Shown one piece after another: positions 1 through 7,260 of a stretch of DNA of 25,354 nucleotides (position 1 is its first letter; each line of letters begins with the position of its first letter). The DNA lies in contig DATFPQ010000209.1 in the NCBI GenBank assembly GCA_035264765.1, positions 1 to 25,354 on the forward strand, read 5' to 3'. The position numbers and the translations under genes are program-made. The notes under the pieces were generated by a model. It saw only the letters and a program-made list of their open reading frames with translations, was not told where the DNA came from and ran no database searches. Origin of the DNA: DATFPQ01 sp035264765. Its GTDB lineage: Bacteria > Actinomycetota > Actinomycetes > Actinomycetales > Angustibacteraceae.

Positions 1-1346
1 AGCCCCTCGAGCACCAGCTCCACGGCGGCCGCCGCCTCACCTGCGGACGGCGCATCGCCGAGCCCGACCCGCTCCAGCACCTTGGCCAGACCGGCCACCG
101 TGCCGACCTGCTGCAGCACCTCGGCGGCCGTGACCAGCTCACCGGTCTCGATCTGCCGGCCGTCGTGCACGAGGGCCACGAACCCGGACAGGTCCAGGCC
201 GGCGAGATGCGCCCGGAAGGTCTCCGCGACCGCCGTGCGGAGCAGGTGGGCCAGGACCTCGACCTCGCGTCCCTCCTCGCCGCTCTCGAACTCCACCTTG
301 CCGCGCAGCGTGCCCACGACCGACTCGGTGTCGCCGACCCGGGCGACGGCCGACTGCTCGCCGCGCAGAGCGGCCCGGCGCAACGCGGCGCCGGCGACCG
401 TCTCGGCGGCCGCGATGGCGAACCGCGCCGAGACGCCGGATCTCGCGTCGACCGAGGGCGAGTCGCGCACCGCACGGGTGAACCGGGACACGATCTCGAC
501 CACGTGCGACGGCACGGTCGCCACCAGCCGCGCCTCCTGCTCGACCAGGGCCACCTCGTCGGCGAGGTCCAGCGGGTAGTGCGTGCGGATCTCGGCGCCG
601 AACCGGTCCTTGAGCGGCGTGATGATCCGGCCGCGGTTCGTGTAGTCCTCGGGGTTGGCCGACGCCACGAGCAGCAGGTCCAGCGGCAGCCGCAGCTGGT
701 AACCGCGGACCTGGATGTCGCGCTCCTCCAGCACGTTGAGCAGCGAGACCTGGATCCGCTCGGCGAGGTCCGGAAGCTCGTTGATGGCGAAGATGCCGCG
801 GTGGGTCCGCGGCACCAGGCCGAAGTGGATCGTCTCGGGGTCCCCGAGAGTGCGTCCCTGCGCCACCCGGACGGGGTCGATGTCGCCCACGAGGTCGCCG
901 ACGCTGGTATCCGGCGTCGCGAGCTTCTCGGAGTACCGCTGGGACCGGTGCCGCCACGCCACCGGAAGGTCCTCGCCGAGCTCGTCCCGGCGGCGGACCG
1001 ACGCCGGGGTGATCGGGTCGTAGGGGTGCTCCCCGATCTCGGCGCCCTCGATCACCGGGGTCCACTCGTCCAGCAGCGCCACCAGCGCGCGGATCAACCG
1101 CGTCTTGCCCTGGCCGCGCTCACCGAGCAGCACCAGGTCGTGACCGGCGAGCAGGGCGCGTTCGAGCTCGGGCAGCACGGTGTCGTCGAAGCCCACGATG
1201 CCGTCGAACCGGCGGCCGCCGTCGCGCATCGCGGTCAGCAGGTTCTGGCGCAGCTCGTCCTTGACGCTGCGCTGCCGGTGGCCGCTGGCCAGCAGCTCGC
1301 CCAGCGTGCTCGGCAGGCCGGCAGGGGGAACGGGAGGTTGGCTCAC
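1..1346 (-). CDS. MoxR/ChlI-like AAA+ ATPase (annotated in relatives as magnesium chelatase subunit), 3' end cut by window
   Basis: A 448-residue open frame runs off the left edge of the window, so the C-terminus is missing. Visible AAA+ motifs are a Walker A GERGQGKT (about residues 75-82), a Walker B-like strand IFAINELPDL (185-194) in which NE stands where MoxR/ChlI proteins have DE, and a sensor-1 region VASANPEDY with Asn231. This pattern fits the magnesium-chelatase-I/MoxR branch, whose members are usually chaperone-like ATPases that work with a VWA-domain partner; the partner would lie beyond the left edge, which I cannot see. No chlorophyll or cobalamin genes are nearby, so true Mg-chelatase activity is unlikely. 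The GTG at 1346 is preferred because a TACGGT box lies 6 nt upstream, as in leaderless actinobacterial genes. Confidence 0.85.
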   Translation of the reverse strand, partial: MSQPPVPPAGLPSTLGELLASGHRQRSVKDELRQNLLTAMRDGGRRFDGIVGFDDTVLPELERALLAGHDLVLLGERGQGKTRLIRALVALLDEWTPVIEGAEIGEHPYDPITPASVRRRDELGEDLPVAWRHRSQRYSEKLATPDTSVGDLVGDIDPVRVAQGRTLGDPETIHFGLVPRTHRGIFAINELPDLAERIQVSLLNVLEERDIQVRGYQLRLPLDLLLVASANPEDYTNRGRIITPLKDRFGAEIRTHYPLDLADEVALVEQEARLVATVPSHVVEIVSRFTRAVRDSPSVDARSGVSARFAIAAAETVAGAALRRAALRGEQSAVARVGDTESVVGTLRGKVEFESGEEGREVEVLAHLLRTAVAETFRAHLAGLDLSGFVALVHDGRQIETGELVTAAEVLQQVGTVAGLAKVLERVGLGDAPSAGEAAAAVELVLEG

Positions 1347-1352
1347 GCCTGC

Positions 1353-1358
1353 ACCGTA
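1353..1358 (-). promoter_or_regulatory. -10 box TACGGT, leaderless start of the AAA+ ATPase gene
   Basis: On the minus strand TACGGT is followed by 6 nt and then the GTG start. This TANNNT-N6-GTG arrangement is the usual sign of a leaderless mRNA. A possible -35 (TTGCGC) lies 19 bp further upstream, which is long, so only the -10 is called. Confidence 0.5.
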
Positions 1359-1456
1359 CGTCCGGCCTGTGGCGGGCGCGCAACAGGTCGGTGTCGTTCG
1401 GGGCAACGCCGGTCCCAGCCCACGGTTAGCGGCCCGACCGCTGCCGCGCCGAGCGG

Positions 1457-1509
1457 TTGCTCCACGGGGGCCGCTTCGGCGCGGCCGAGGACCGGCCGGC
1501 GTGGAGCAA
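1457..1509 (-). terminator. Hairpin, probable terminator after the His-rich small protein gene
   Basis: The arms TTGCTCCACG and CGTGGAGCAA pair perfectly, and after a two-base mismatch the stem continues with GGCCG/CGGCC. It begins 37 nt after the stop at 1546 and lies before the promoter of the AAA+ gene. There is no T-run, which is common for actinobacterial terminators. A dispersed repeat is the alternative. Confidence 0.45.
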
Positions 1510-1545
1510 AGCGGCCGGGCTGAAGCAAAGCCTGGGAGGCGGGGA

Positions 1546-1959
1546 TCACCAGGCGGGGGTGATCGGCCAGGGCGGGCGGGCCGGGACGCTGACGTGGTGC
1601 ACGACGTGGTGGACGACGTGGTGCACCACGACCTCCAGGTGCCCGGACACCTCGAGCGGCACGGCCGGCGCGGGGCTCCCCGTTCCCCGCCCGGCCGCGC
1701 CGGCCAGTCCCTCCACCAGGGCGCGGGCGTCCAGCGGCCCCTTGCCGTCCACCAGCTCGGCGACCGCCCGCAGGACCAGCTGGGTCGCGACCGTGGCGGT
1801 GGCCGCGGCCGCTGCGACCGCGATCGGGCTGCGGGCGAGCTCGGGCAGGGCGGCCCGCACGCTGGCCACCCCCTGCGACACCGAGCGGGTCGCGACTGCC
1901 CGGACCCCACGGGGGCGGACGGCGACCTCGGTGCTGACGACCGGCTGCTCGGCACTCAT
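1546..1959 (-). CDS. Small protein of unknown function with a C-terminal His-pair cluster
   Basis: 137 residues, no family recognised. The N-terminal half is Ala/Val-rich with one moderately hydrophobic stretch (about 45-66) that may be an amphipathic helix or a membrane-associated segment. Near the C-terminus, residues 107-123 carry three His pairs (113-114, 117-118, 121-122) separated by Val-Val, plus His107, a pattern that could bind a metal. The ATG at 1959 overlaps the stop of the upstream membrane protein gene as ATGA, so the two are translationally coupled and probably act together. Because they follow a multicopper oxidase, a copper-related role is a reasonable guess but only inference. 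An open frame continues upstream past 1959, but it is antisense-like and overlaps the better-supported membrane gene. Confidence 0.7.
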   Translation of the reverse strand: MSAEQPVVSTEVAVRPRGVRAVATRSVSQGVASVRAALPELARSPIAVAAAAATATVATQLVLRAVAELVDGKGPLDARALVEGLAGAAGRGTGSPAPAVPLEVSGHLEVVVHHVVHHVVHHVSVPARPPWPITPAW

Positions 1960-2639
1960 GACCCGATGGTCCGCTCCGCCGGAGCCGCGGTCCAGACCCC
2001 GGCGCGAACCGGATGAACTCCGCCGCCCAGCCGGCCGCCACGCAGGGCCACCACCCAGCCGACGAGCAGGAGGTTGGTGACCAGCAGGACGCCGGTGGCG
2101 TAGCCCACCCCACGGACGTGGACGGCGAGCGTCGAGAGCTGGTCCTGGCCGGGCCCTATGACGCCGCCGGCCACCGTGACGGCGCCGGACCCCGCAACCA
2201 CTCCGTGCCCCCGCGAGTGGTCGACAGTGAGCCCGTGCGTCGCGTGCATCGCCTGCAGCTGCTTGACCTGCAGGTCGTAGTCGTACGCCGAGCTCGCCGC
2301 CACCGCACCGGCGCCGACGACGGTGCCGACGGAGACGACCAGCAGGGCCGCCGCGGCGACGGTCCTCGGCCGGCTCAGGTCGGGGCCGTACCGCCGGTGT
2401 GCCGCCGACAGCGCCTTCCACACCGCGACGACGAACACCGGCAGCAGCACGGCGGAGATCCGCATCCAGCTGCTGAACGGACCGCCAGTGCGCTCGACGG
2501 CCCCGATGGCCGCCTGCAGCGACGTGAGCCAGAAGCCGTCGGCCACGGCCAGCACGGCGGCCAGCAGGCCCACGGTGGGCCAGTGGACGTGTCGCCGGCA
2601 AAGGACCTCAACGGGGTCTTCAGCGGAGTGGACGGACAT
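1956..2639 (-). CDS. Four-helix integral membrane protein of unknown function
   Basis: 227 residues with four likely membrane helices (about 20-42, 59-79, 94-116, 177-199). With an inside N-terminus, the 60-residue loop between helices 3 and 4 faces outside; it contains Met131, His132, His135, His141 and His145. I do not recognise a named family. The gene lies 107 bp after the multicopper oxidase and overlaps the next gene as ATGA. The oxidase is exported by Tat, so the outward-facing His/Met loop could interact with it or supply copper; this is inference. The ATG at 2639 has an AGG about 7 nt upstream. A hairpin between the oxidase and this gene suggests that expression is reduced or partly separate. 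Confidence 0.75.
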   Translation of the reverse strand: MSVHSAEDPVEVLCRRHVHWPTVGLLAAVLAVADGFWLTSLQAAIGAVERTGGPFSSWMRISAVLLPVFVVAVWKALSAAHRRYGPDLSRPRTVAAAALLVVSVGTVVGAGAVAASSAYDYDLQVKQLQAMHATHGLTVDHSRGHGVVAGSGAVTVAGGVIGPGQDQLSTLAVHVRGVGYATGVLLVTNLLLVGWVVALRGGRLGGGVHPVRAGVWTAAPAERTIGS

Positions 2640-2665
2640 CGGGAACCTCGCTCGTCTCGGTAGGG

Positions 2666-2707
2666 GCCGGTGCCTGCCGCGGCTTGAGCCGTGCGACAGG
2701 CACCGGC
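2666..2707 (-). terminator. Hairpin after the multicopper oxidase gene
   Basis: Perfect 11-bp arms GCCGGTGCCTG and CAGGCACCGGC enclose a smaller inner stem CGGCT-tg-AGCCG. It starts 39 nt after the oxidase stop. It has no T-run. It could end most oxidase transcripts or protect their 3' end, with limited read-through into the membrane protein gene. Confidence 0.55.
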
Positions 2708-2745
2708 AGTTCCACGGGAGCCAATGGCTCTGGCGGACACTTGTC

Positions 2746-4932
2746 CTACGGCGTGATCTCCCAGCCGAACATCATGGCGTGATCCTCGTGCGCCAGGTTG
2801 TGGCAGTGCGCCACGTAGGGCCCGGTGAAGTCCCGGAAGCCGCGGTACAGGATCACCGACTCGCTCGGGTCGAGCGCCGCCAGGTCCTCGCGCGAGACGT
2901 CGTCCGGATGCCCGGGACTGCCCTTCGTGACGTCCCTGCCGTTGCGCATCACCGTCCGGTGCTCCTCCATGTGCAGGTGGAACGGATGCACCCAGCCACC
3001 GCCACCGTTGCGGATCTCCCACAGGTTGAAGCTGTTCTTCCGCTGCTGGGCCAACGGGGTCTTGCCGGCGGGGTTCTTCAGGCACGTCGCGACGGCTGCT
3101 GGGTCGAAGACGGTGCCGTTGATCAGCCACTCGACCTCGCCGCCGCCACTTCCGCGGGAGACCTCGAAGATCAGCCGGTTGTCGAGCAGGTTCTGCCAGT
3201 TGCTCGGCAGCGGCGGAACCTCGCGGAGCACCTGCTGCGGCCCCGGGATGACGCTGTCGTCCGGCGCGCTGTCCCCGATCACGATCTTCAGCACCGGGAC
3301 CTTGTAGGCGGGGTCCGGTGAGAACCGCGATGAGTTCGACCACATCCGGCCGTTGGGCATCTTCATCACGTTGGTCAGGTAGATCACGTCGCCCTTGGTG
3401 GTCGGCGTGCCGTCCTGGTACCGGGTGAAGTCGACGATGAACTCGCGCCGCTTCGCCGGCCACAGCTCGAACGAGTCGCGGACGACCGGGAAGGGCAGCA
3501 GCCCGCCGTCCGAGGCGATCTGGGTGAACTTCATGCACTGCTGGCCGTCCGGGATGCGGTACTGGCCCTGCAGCTCGTCGTCGGTGTAGCCCAGTGAGAC
3601 GGAGGACTTGGGGCCCTTCGTCGAGCTCATCAGCTTGAACTCGTAGATGCGCGCGAGCGAGGCGTCCAGGAACCGGAAGCGGTACTTACGCCGCTTGACC
3701 TCGAGCGTCGGGTACGCGGTGCCGTTCACCGTGAAGATGTCACCCACGAACCCGTGGTTCGGGAAGTGCTTGTAGAACGTCTTGCCCCACCACTCCGGGT
3801 GCGTGGCCGGGTTCTTGACCCCGGTGAACTCCGTGTCGTGCGCGTCGTGGTGCACCGTGACGCCGTCGTCCAGCCGGCAGTCGTAGAAGGCCAACGGGAT
3901 GTCGTAGTCGACGTCGAAGGACCCGTCGCCGTTGTCGGTGCGCACGCCGGGCAGATGCAGGCCCCGAGTCTCGTCGCCCATGTCCAGGCCGTACTTCGGG
4001 TCGTAGATCGGAAACAGCCCGACCATGCCCTTGTAGACGTTGGACCCCGTCTGGTCCATCCGGTGGTCGTGGAACCAGAAGAAGCTCTGCTTCTCCCGGT
4101 CGTCGCCGCCGGCCGGCCAGTTCAGGTAAAGGTTGTCGACGAACATCTTCGGCAGATACCCACGGTTCTTCGGGCCGTACCGCATGGAGTAGTGCGGGTT
4201 GCCGTCGCTCTCCGGTGCAGTGTGACCGTTGTGCAGGTGCGTCAGGAAGGACAGGTCCGGGGACCCGAAGTCCTGCCGGTCCAGGTTCAGCGGGTTCTCG
4301 TCAAGGTGGTTCTCGAAGCGGACCAGCACCGGCTTGCCGTACTCGGCGTTGATCATCGGCCCCGGGAACGTGCCGTTGAACCCGTAGATGGTGCTCTTGG
4401 GCAGCTCTCGCTGAGTGCCTGCCGCGTAGGTCTTGCCGCTCGGCCCGAACGAGACGGTCGGCCGGCCGTTCGCGTCGATCGGCAGGACCCTGGATGTGGT
4501 GAAGGAGTGGGTGTCCACCTTGACGTCGATCTTGTAGACGATCGGGTCCGGGTAGCCGATCTTCTTCGGCCAGATCTGGTGCTGCTGGTTGCCGAGCGAG
4601 TTCTGCTGGCCGATCCCCGGCCCAGGTGGCTTGGCCCAGCCGCGGTACACCGACGGGTCCACGGGCCGCAGCGCCTTCGGAACCTGCAGCTCGTCCGAGA
4701 ACGGCGAGAGGATCAGTGGGCTCGTCGGGAAGACCTCGGTGTAGAGCGCGTCGGCCCACGCCATGGAAGCGGCGCCGATCAGGCCGTTGGCCGAGTTCAG
4801 GCCCTTCTGGGCCAGGGCCGGCTCGAGGACCAGGCGCCCGGCGCCGAGGCCGAACGCGGCGGCTCCTGCCGCACCCAGCCGAAGGACGTTCCGTCGCGAC
4901 ACCAGGCTGTCAGGTGCGCGATCGTCCGACAT
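2746..4932 (-). CDS. Tat-exported multicopper oxidase (CotA/bilirubin oxidase-like)
   Basis: 728 residues. It should oxidise phenolic, bilirubin-like or metal substrates at a type 1 copper and reduce O2 to water at the trinuclear centre, outside the membrane. All four copper motifs are present: HLHNGH (His232, His234), FWFHDH (His288, His290), HPFHLH (His649, His652, His654) and HCHNLAHEDHAMM (His709, Cys710, His711, His715, with Met720 as axial ligand by analogy with CotA). A twin-arginine signal SRRNVL precedes an Ala/Gly-rich hydrophobic stretch. It is longer than CotA (about 510 residues), mostly through the N-terminal 180 residues and insertions. The ATG at 4932 is chosen over the GTG at 4935 because GGAGGG lies 8 nt upstream and the TGA of the leader ORF overlaps it as TGATG. 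The gene looks somewhat less GC-rich than its neighbours. The true substrate cannot be told from sequence. Confidence 0.93.
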   Translation of the reverse strand: MSDDRAPDSLVSRRNVLRLGAAGAAAFGLGAGRLVLEPALAQKGLNSANGLIGAASMAWADALYTEVFPTSPLILSPFSDELQVPKALRPVDPSVYRGWAKPPGPGIGQQNSLGNQQHQIWPKKIGYPDPIVYKIDVKVDTHSFTTSRVLPIDANGRPTVSFGPSGKTYAAGTQRELPKSTIYGFNGTFPGPMINAEYGKPVLVRFENHLDENPLNLDRQDFGSPDLSFLTHLHNGHTAPESDGNPHYSMRYGPKNRGYLPKMFVDNLYLNWPAGGDDREKQSFFWFHDHRMDQTGSNVYKGMVGLFPIYDPKYGLDMGDETRGLHLPGVRTDNGDGSFDVDYDIPLAFYDCRLDDGVTVHHDAHDTEFTGVKNPATHPEWWGKTFYKHFPNHGFVGDIFTVNGTAYPTLEVKRRKYRFRFLDASLARIYEFKLMSSTKGPKSSVSLGYTDDELQGQYRIPDGQQCMKFTQIASDGGLLPFPVVRDSFELWPAKRREFIVDFTRYQDGTPTTKGDVIYLTNVMKMPNGRMWSNSSRFSPDPAYKVPVLKIVIGDSAPDDSVIPGPQQVLREVPPLPSNWQNLLDNRLIFEVSRGSGGGEVEWLINGTVFDPAAVATCLKNPAGKTPLAQQRKNSFNLWEIRNGGGGWVHPFHLHMEEHRTVMRNGRDVTKGSPGHPDDVSREDLAALDPSESVILYRGFRDFTGPYVAHCHNLAHEDHAMMFGWEITP

Positions 4933-5057
4933 CACGCCCGCCCTCCGCCGGAGCGGGGCATCCAGCTGTGCGGCGCTGCACCCGAGGCGTCACCGGCCGT
5001 GGTCGGGCTGGCCGCACGCCTGCTCACTGCTGGTCGTAGTGCTGTGGTCTGACGCAT
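4932..5057 (-). CDS. 41-aa leader ORF upstream of the multicopper oxidase
   Basis: This short frame starts at an ATG with an ideal AGGAGG five nt upstream and ends in a TGA that shares one base with the oxidase ATG (TGATG). It is not in the oxidase frame. The peptide starts MRQTTALRPAVSRR, is rich in Arg, Ala, Ser and Gly, and has one His and no Cys. It has no hydrophobic segment, so it is not a signal peptide. The very strong ribosome site and the overlap suggest that it is translated and that its translation controls or delivers ribosomes to the oxidase gene. No homologue is known to me. Confidence 0.55.
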   Translation of the reverse strand: MRQTTALRPAVSRRAASPTTAGDASGAAPHSWMPRSGGGRA

Positions 5058-5132
5058 GGTGGCCTCCTGGCGGGAATCCGGCATGCAGGACCGTGCCGAG
5101 GCCGCCTCGGAGAAACCTGATGGTTAGCAAGT

Positions 5133-5161
5133 GTCCAATGGTCTTAAGACCATCGGACCAT
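5133..5161. promoter_or_regulatory. Dyad with three ATGGTC half-sites, candidate operator
   Basis: The 16-bp core ATGGTCTTAAGACCAT is a perfect palindrome, extended to 26 bp (5133-5158) by GTCC/GGAC arms with one mismatched pair. A third half-site GACCAT follows at 5156-5161 and touches the stop codon of the response regulator gene. The stretch is clearly more AT-rich than its surroundings and lies between the regulator and the leader/oxidase genes. It could be bound by the response regulator, or act as a terminator for the kinase-regulator mRNA; there is no T-run. Confidence 0.5.
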
Positions 5162-5826
5162 TAACGTGGCGCGCGAGGGTCAGGAGTGGAGGCATCCCCC
5201 GGCTTCGGGCCCAGACCCAGCTCGCGGGCGCGCAGCGCGGCCGACATCCGGTCGGTGACCCCGAGCCGTGTGTACACCCGGGTGAGGTGCGCCTTGACCG
5301 TCGCCTCGGTGACGCCGAGCCGCTCGCCGATGGCGCGGTTCGGCAGCCCAGCTGCCAGCAGCGCGAGGACCTCACGCTCCCGCGCGGTGAGCTCGTCCAG
5401 CCAGGCCCGGGTCTGCCGCGACCGCAGCAACGCGGACGCCGCCACGGGAGCGAGCGGCGACTCGCCGGCGGCGGCCGCGCGGACCGCCCGGACCAGCTCC
5501 GCCGGGTCGCCGTCCTTCACCAGGTAGCCACGCGCGCCGGCGTCCACCATCGCGATCACGCGGTCGCGTTCGCCGAAGGAGGTCAGGGCCACGACGCACG
5601 CGTCCGGCCGGCGGGCCAGGATGCGGCGCGTGGCCGTGACGCCGTCCATGCCCGGCATCGACAGGTCCATCAAGATGACGTCGGGCGACACGTGGTCGAT
5701 CAGGCCCAGCGCCTCCTGGCCGTCCGCCGCCTGCGCGACGATCCGCAGGTCGGGCGCCGTACCCAGCACCCGCGCCAGCCCGGCGCGCACGACCTCGTGG
5801 TCATCGACCACCATGACGGTGATCAT
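5161..5826 (-). CDS. NarL/FixJ-family response regulator
   Basis: 221 residues. The receiver domain (about 1-118) has the acidic pair Asp8-Asp9, phosphoacceptor Asp54 in ILMDLSMPG, Thr82 and Lys104 (YLVKD). A linker leads to a LuxR-type HTH at about 145-205 containing LTAREREVLALLAAG and the recognition region VTEATVKAHLTRVYTRLGV. It should bind DNA when phosphorylated by the kinase encoded just upstream; its ATG overlaps the kinase stop as ATGA. Its likely targets are the dyad directly after its own stop and hence the leader/oxidase genes, which is inference from position. Confidence 0.95.
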   Translation of the reverse strand: MITVMVVDDHEVVRAGLARVLGTAPDLRIVAQAADGQEALGLIDHVSPDVILMDLSMPGMDGVTATRRILARRPDACVVALTSFGERDRVIAMVDAGARGYLVKDGDPAELVRAVRAAAAGESPLAPVAASALLRSRQTRAWLDELTAREREVLALLAAGLPNRAIGERLGVTEATVKAHLTRVYTRLGVTDRMSAALRARELGLGPKPGDASTPDPRAPR

Positions 5827-7205
5827 CGGTTCGCAAGCTCGAAGAGGAAGGTCGTCCCCCCGGCCGGGCCGCTCGTCACGTTCATCGTTCCTCCCACCTC
5901 GCGGGCCGTCTCGCCCAGCAACCGCAACCCGAAGTGGTGGCCGCTGCCGTTCGCCGTCGACGAGTCCGACAGTCCCCGACCATCATCCCGGACCACCACT
6001 CTCACCACCCGCGCGTCGCACTCCAGGCGCACCAGCACGTGCGTGGCCTGTGCGTGCTTGATTACGTTCCGCAGGGCCTCCTGTGCGGCACGGAAGAGCA
6101 GCGCCGCGACGTCGGGCTGGGCGCTGAAGCCGGGCTGCACCTGCAGCTCGGCGCGCACCACGCCGGTGGCCTCGACGGACTCCACGAGCTCCTCCAGCGC
6201 TCGCGGCAGGCCCACCTCGTAGACGGTCGGCGGGGTCAGTTCGGCGACCAGTGTGCGCAGCTCCATCGCGCTGTCCCGGGTCGTGACCGCCGCGGACCGG
6301 ACCACGCCGAGGACGTCGTCGGGGACGTCCGGCTGACCGGTGCCGACGCTCGACAGGGAGTAGGAGACCCCCGCCAGGGACTGCACCACCCCGTCGTGCA
6401 GGTCTCGGGCGATCCGTCGACGCTCGTGGTCGCGGGCCTCCAGGGCGTGGCGGTGCAGCGCCTCGCGCTCCCGCTGGCCCTGCTGGACCCGGCGCACCAG
6501 CCGCAGCGCGAGTGGCAGCTGCAGCGCCAACAAGGCGATCAGCGCCAGCAGGATGGCTGGGAGCTCCGCTCGGGCGGCGTCGCGCGCGACGCCGCCCAGG
6601 TCGTCGTCGCGGACCAGCAGCTGCAGCAGCATCGGCTTTCCGTCGGGTCCCTCGACCGCCGCGCACACCTGGACGACCTGCCGCACACCCGGCCACCGGT
6701 CCAGGGTCTCGTCCGGGCCGGACAGGTCGCTGAGCTCACCGCTCGACCGGCCGGTGACCAGCGTGGACCGCTCGTCCGCGCTCAGCGGAAACGCCTTGCC
6801 GATGTAGGCCGGCTCGTCCGAGTAGACGATCTGGCCCGGTGCCTTCCAGAGCTTGACCCGCAGGACCGCGTCGGAGAGCAGGTACTCCCTGACCTCGCGG
6901 TCCAGCCTGCGCAGCGCGGCCGGGTCGCCGCGTAGCACGCCTGCGGTCACCGCCGGCTTCACCACCTGGTTCGCCGCGGCGGCCGCGAACTCCGCCGTCT
7001 GCTCGACCGCCTGCTGCTCCGCCACCCCCTGCACCGCGTTCAGGCCGACCACCGCCAGGAGAAGGAGCGCGAGGATCCCGGCCGCGGAGAACTGCATCAG
7101 GGCGACGCCGGGCGAGAGCGGACGTGGGTTGCGCGCGCGGCTCAGCAGCCGGCGCAGCGCATCCTGGCCGGCCGCGGCGACTCTGCGGCGACGCGGCAAC
7201 TCCAC
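5823..7205 (-). CDS. Sensor histidine kinase, HisKA_3 (NarX/DegS-type)
   Basis: 460 residues. Two membrane helices (about 36-58 and 215-237) enclose an extracytoplasmic sensor of about 155 residues. Next come the HisKA_3 box ERRRIARDLHDGVVQSLAGV with phosphoacceptor His270 and a HATPase domain with N-box Asn380 (EALRNVIKHA), a G1 box DDGRG (408-412) and a glycine-rich segment GHHFGLRLLGE. The sensor domain has no family I can name and no evident His/Cys metal cluster. The GTG start at 7205 lies 6 nt after CATTCT, suggesting a leaderless mRNA. It is translationally coupled to the response regulator. Confidence 0.95.
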   Translation of the reverse strand: MELPRRRRVAAAGQDALRRLLSRARNPRPLSPGVALMQFSAAGILALLLLAVVGLNAVQGVAEQQAVEQTAEFAAAAANQVVKPAVTAGVLRGDPAALRRLDREVREYLLSDAVLRVKLWKAPGQIVYSDEPAYIGKAFPLSADERSTLVTGRSSGELSDLSGPDETLDRWPGVRQVVQVCAAVEGPDGKPMLLQLLVRDDDLGGVARDAARAELPAILLALIALLALQLPLALRLVRRVQQGQREREALHRHALEARDHERRRIARDLHDGVVQSLAGVSYSLSSVGTGQPDVPDDVLGVVRSAAVTTRDSAMELRTLVAELTPPTVYEVGLPRALEELVESVEATGVVRAELQVQPGFSAQPDVAALLFRAAQEALRNVIKHAQATHVLVRLECDARVVRVVVRDDGRGLSDSSTANGSGHHFGLRLLGETAREVGGTMNVTSGPAGGTTFLFELANR

Positions 7206-7211
7206 CGCCGG

Positions 7212-7248
7212 AGAATGCCGAGCCGTCCTGACGAAAACCTGACGAAAA
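7212..7248 (-). promoter_or_regulatory. Candidate SARP operator and promoter for the kinase-regulator genes
   Basis: Two perfect tandem copies of CCTGACGAAAA (plus-strand reading) occupy 7227-7248. Nine nt beyond them on the minus strand is CATTCT (7217-7212), a plausible -10, followed by 6 nt and the kinase GTG. Known SARP proteins bind direct repeats with an 11-bp period that overlap the -35 region and end about 8 bp before the -10. The adjacent gene encodes a SARP-type regulator. Repeat and spacing are seen; the binding is inferred. Confidence 0.5.
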
Positions 7249-7260
7249 GCCGGAGCGGGG

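Noticed and set aside
1591..1632. Repeats of GTGGTGCACGACG resembling a short array
   Set aside because: They are the codons of the His-pair repeat in a protein-coding gene; there are no spacers, so this is not a CRISPR array.
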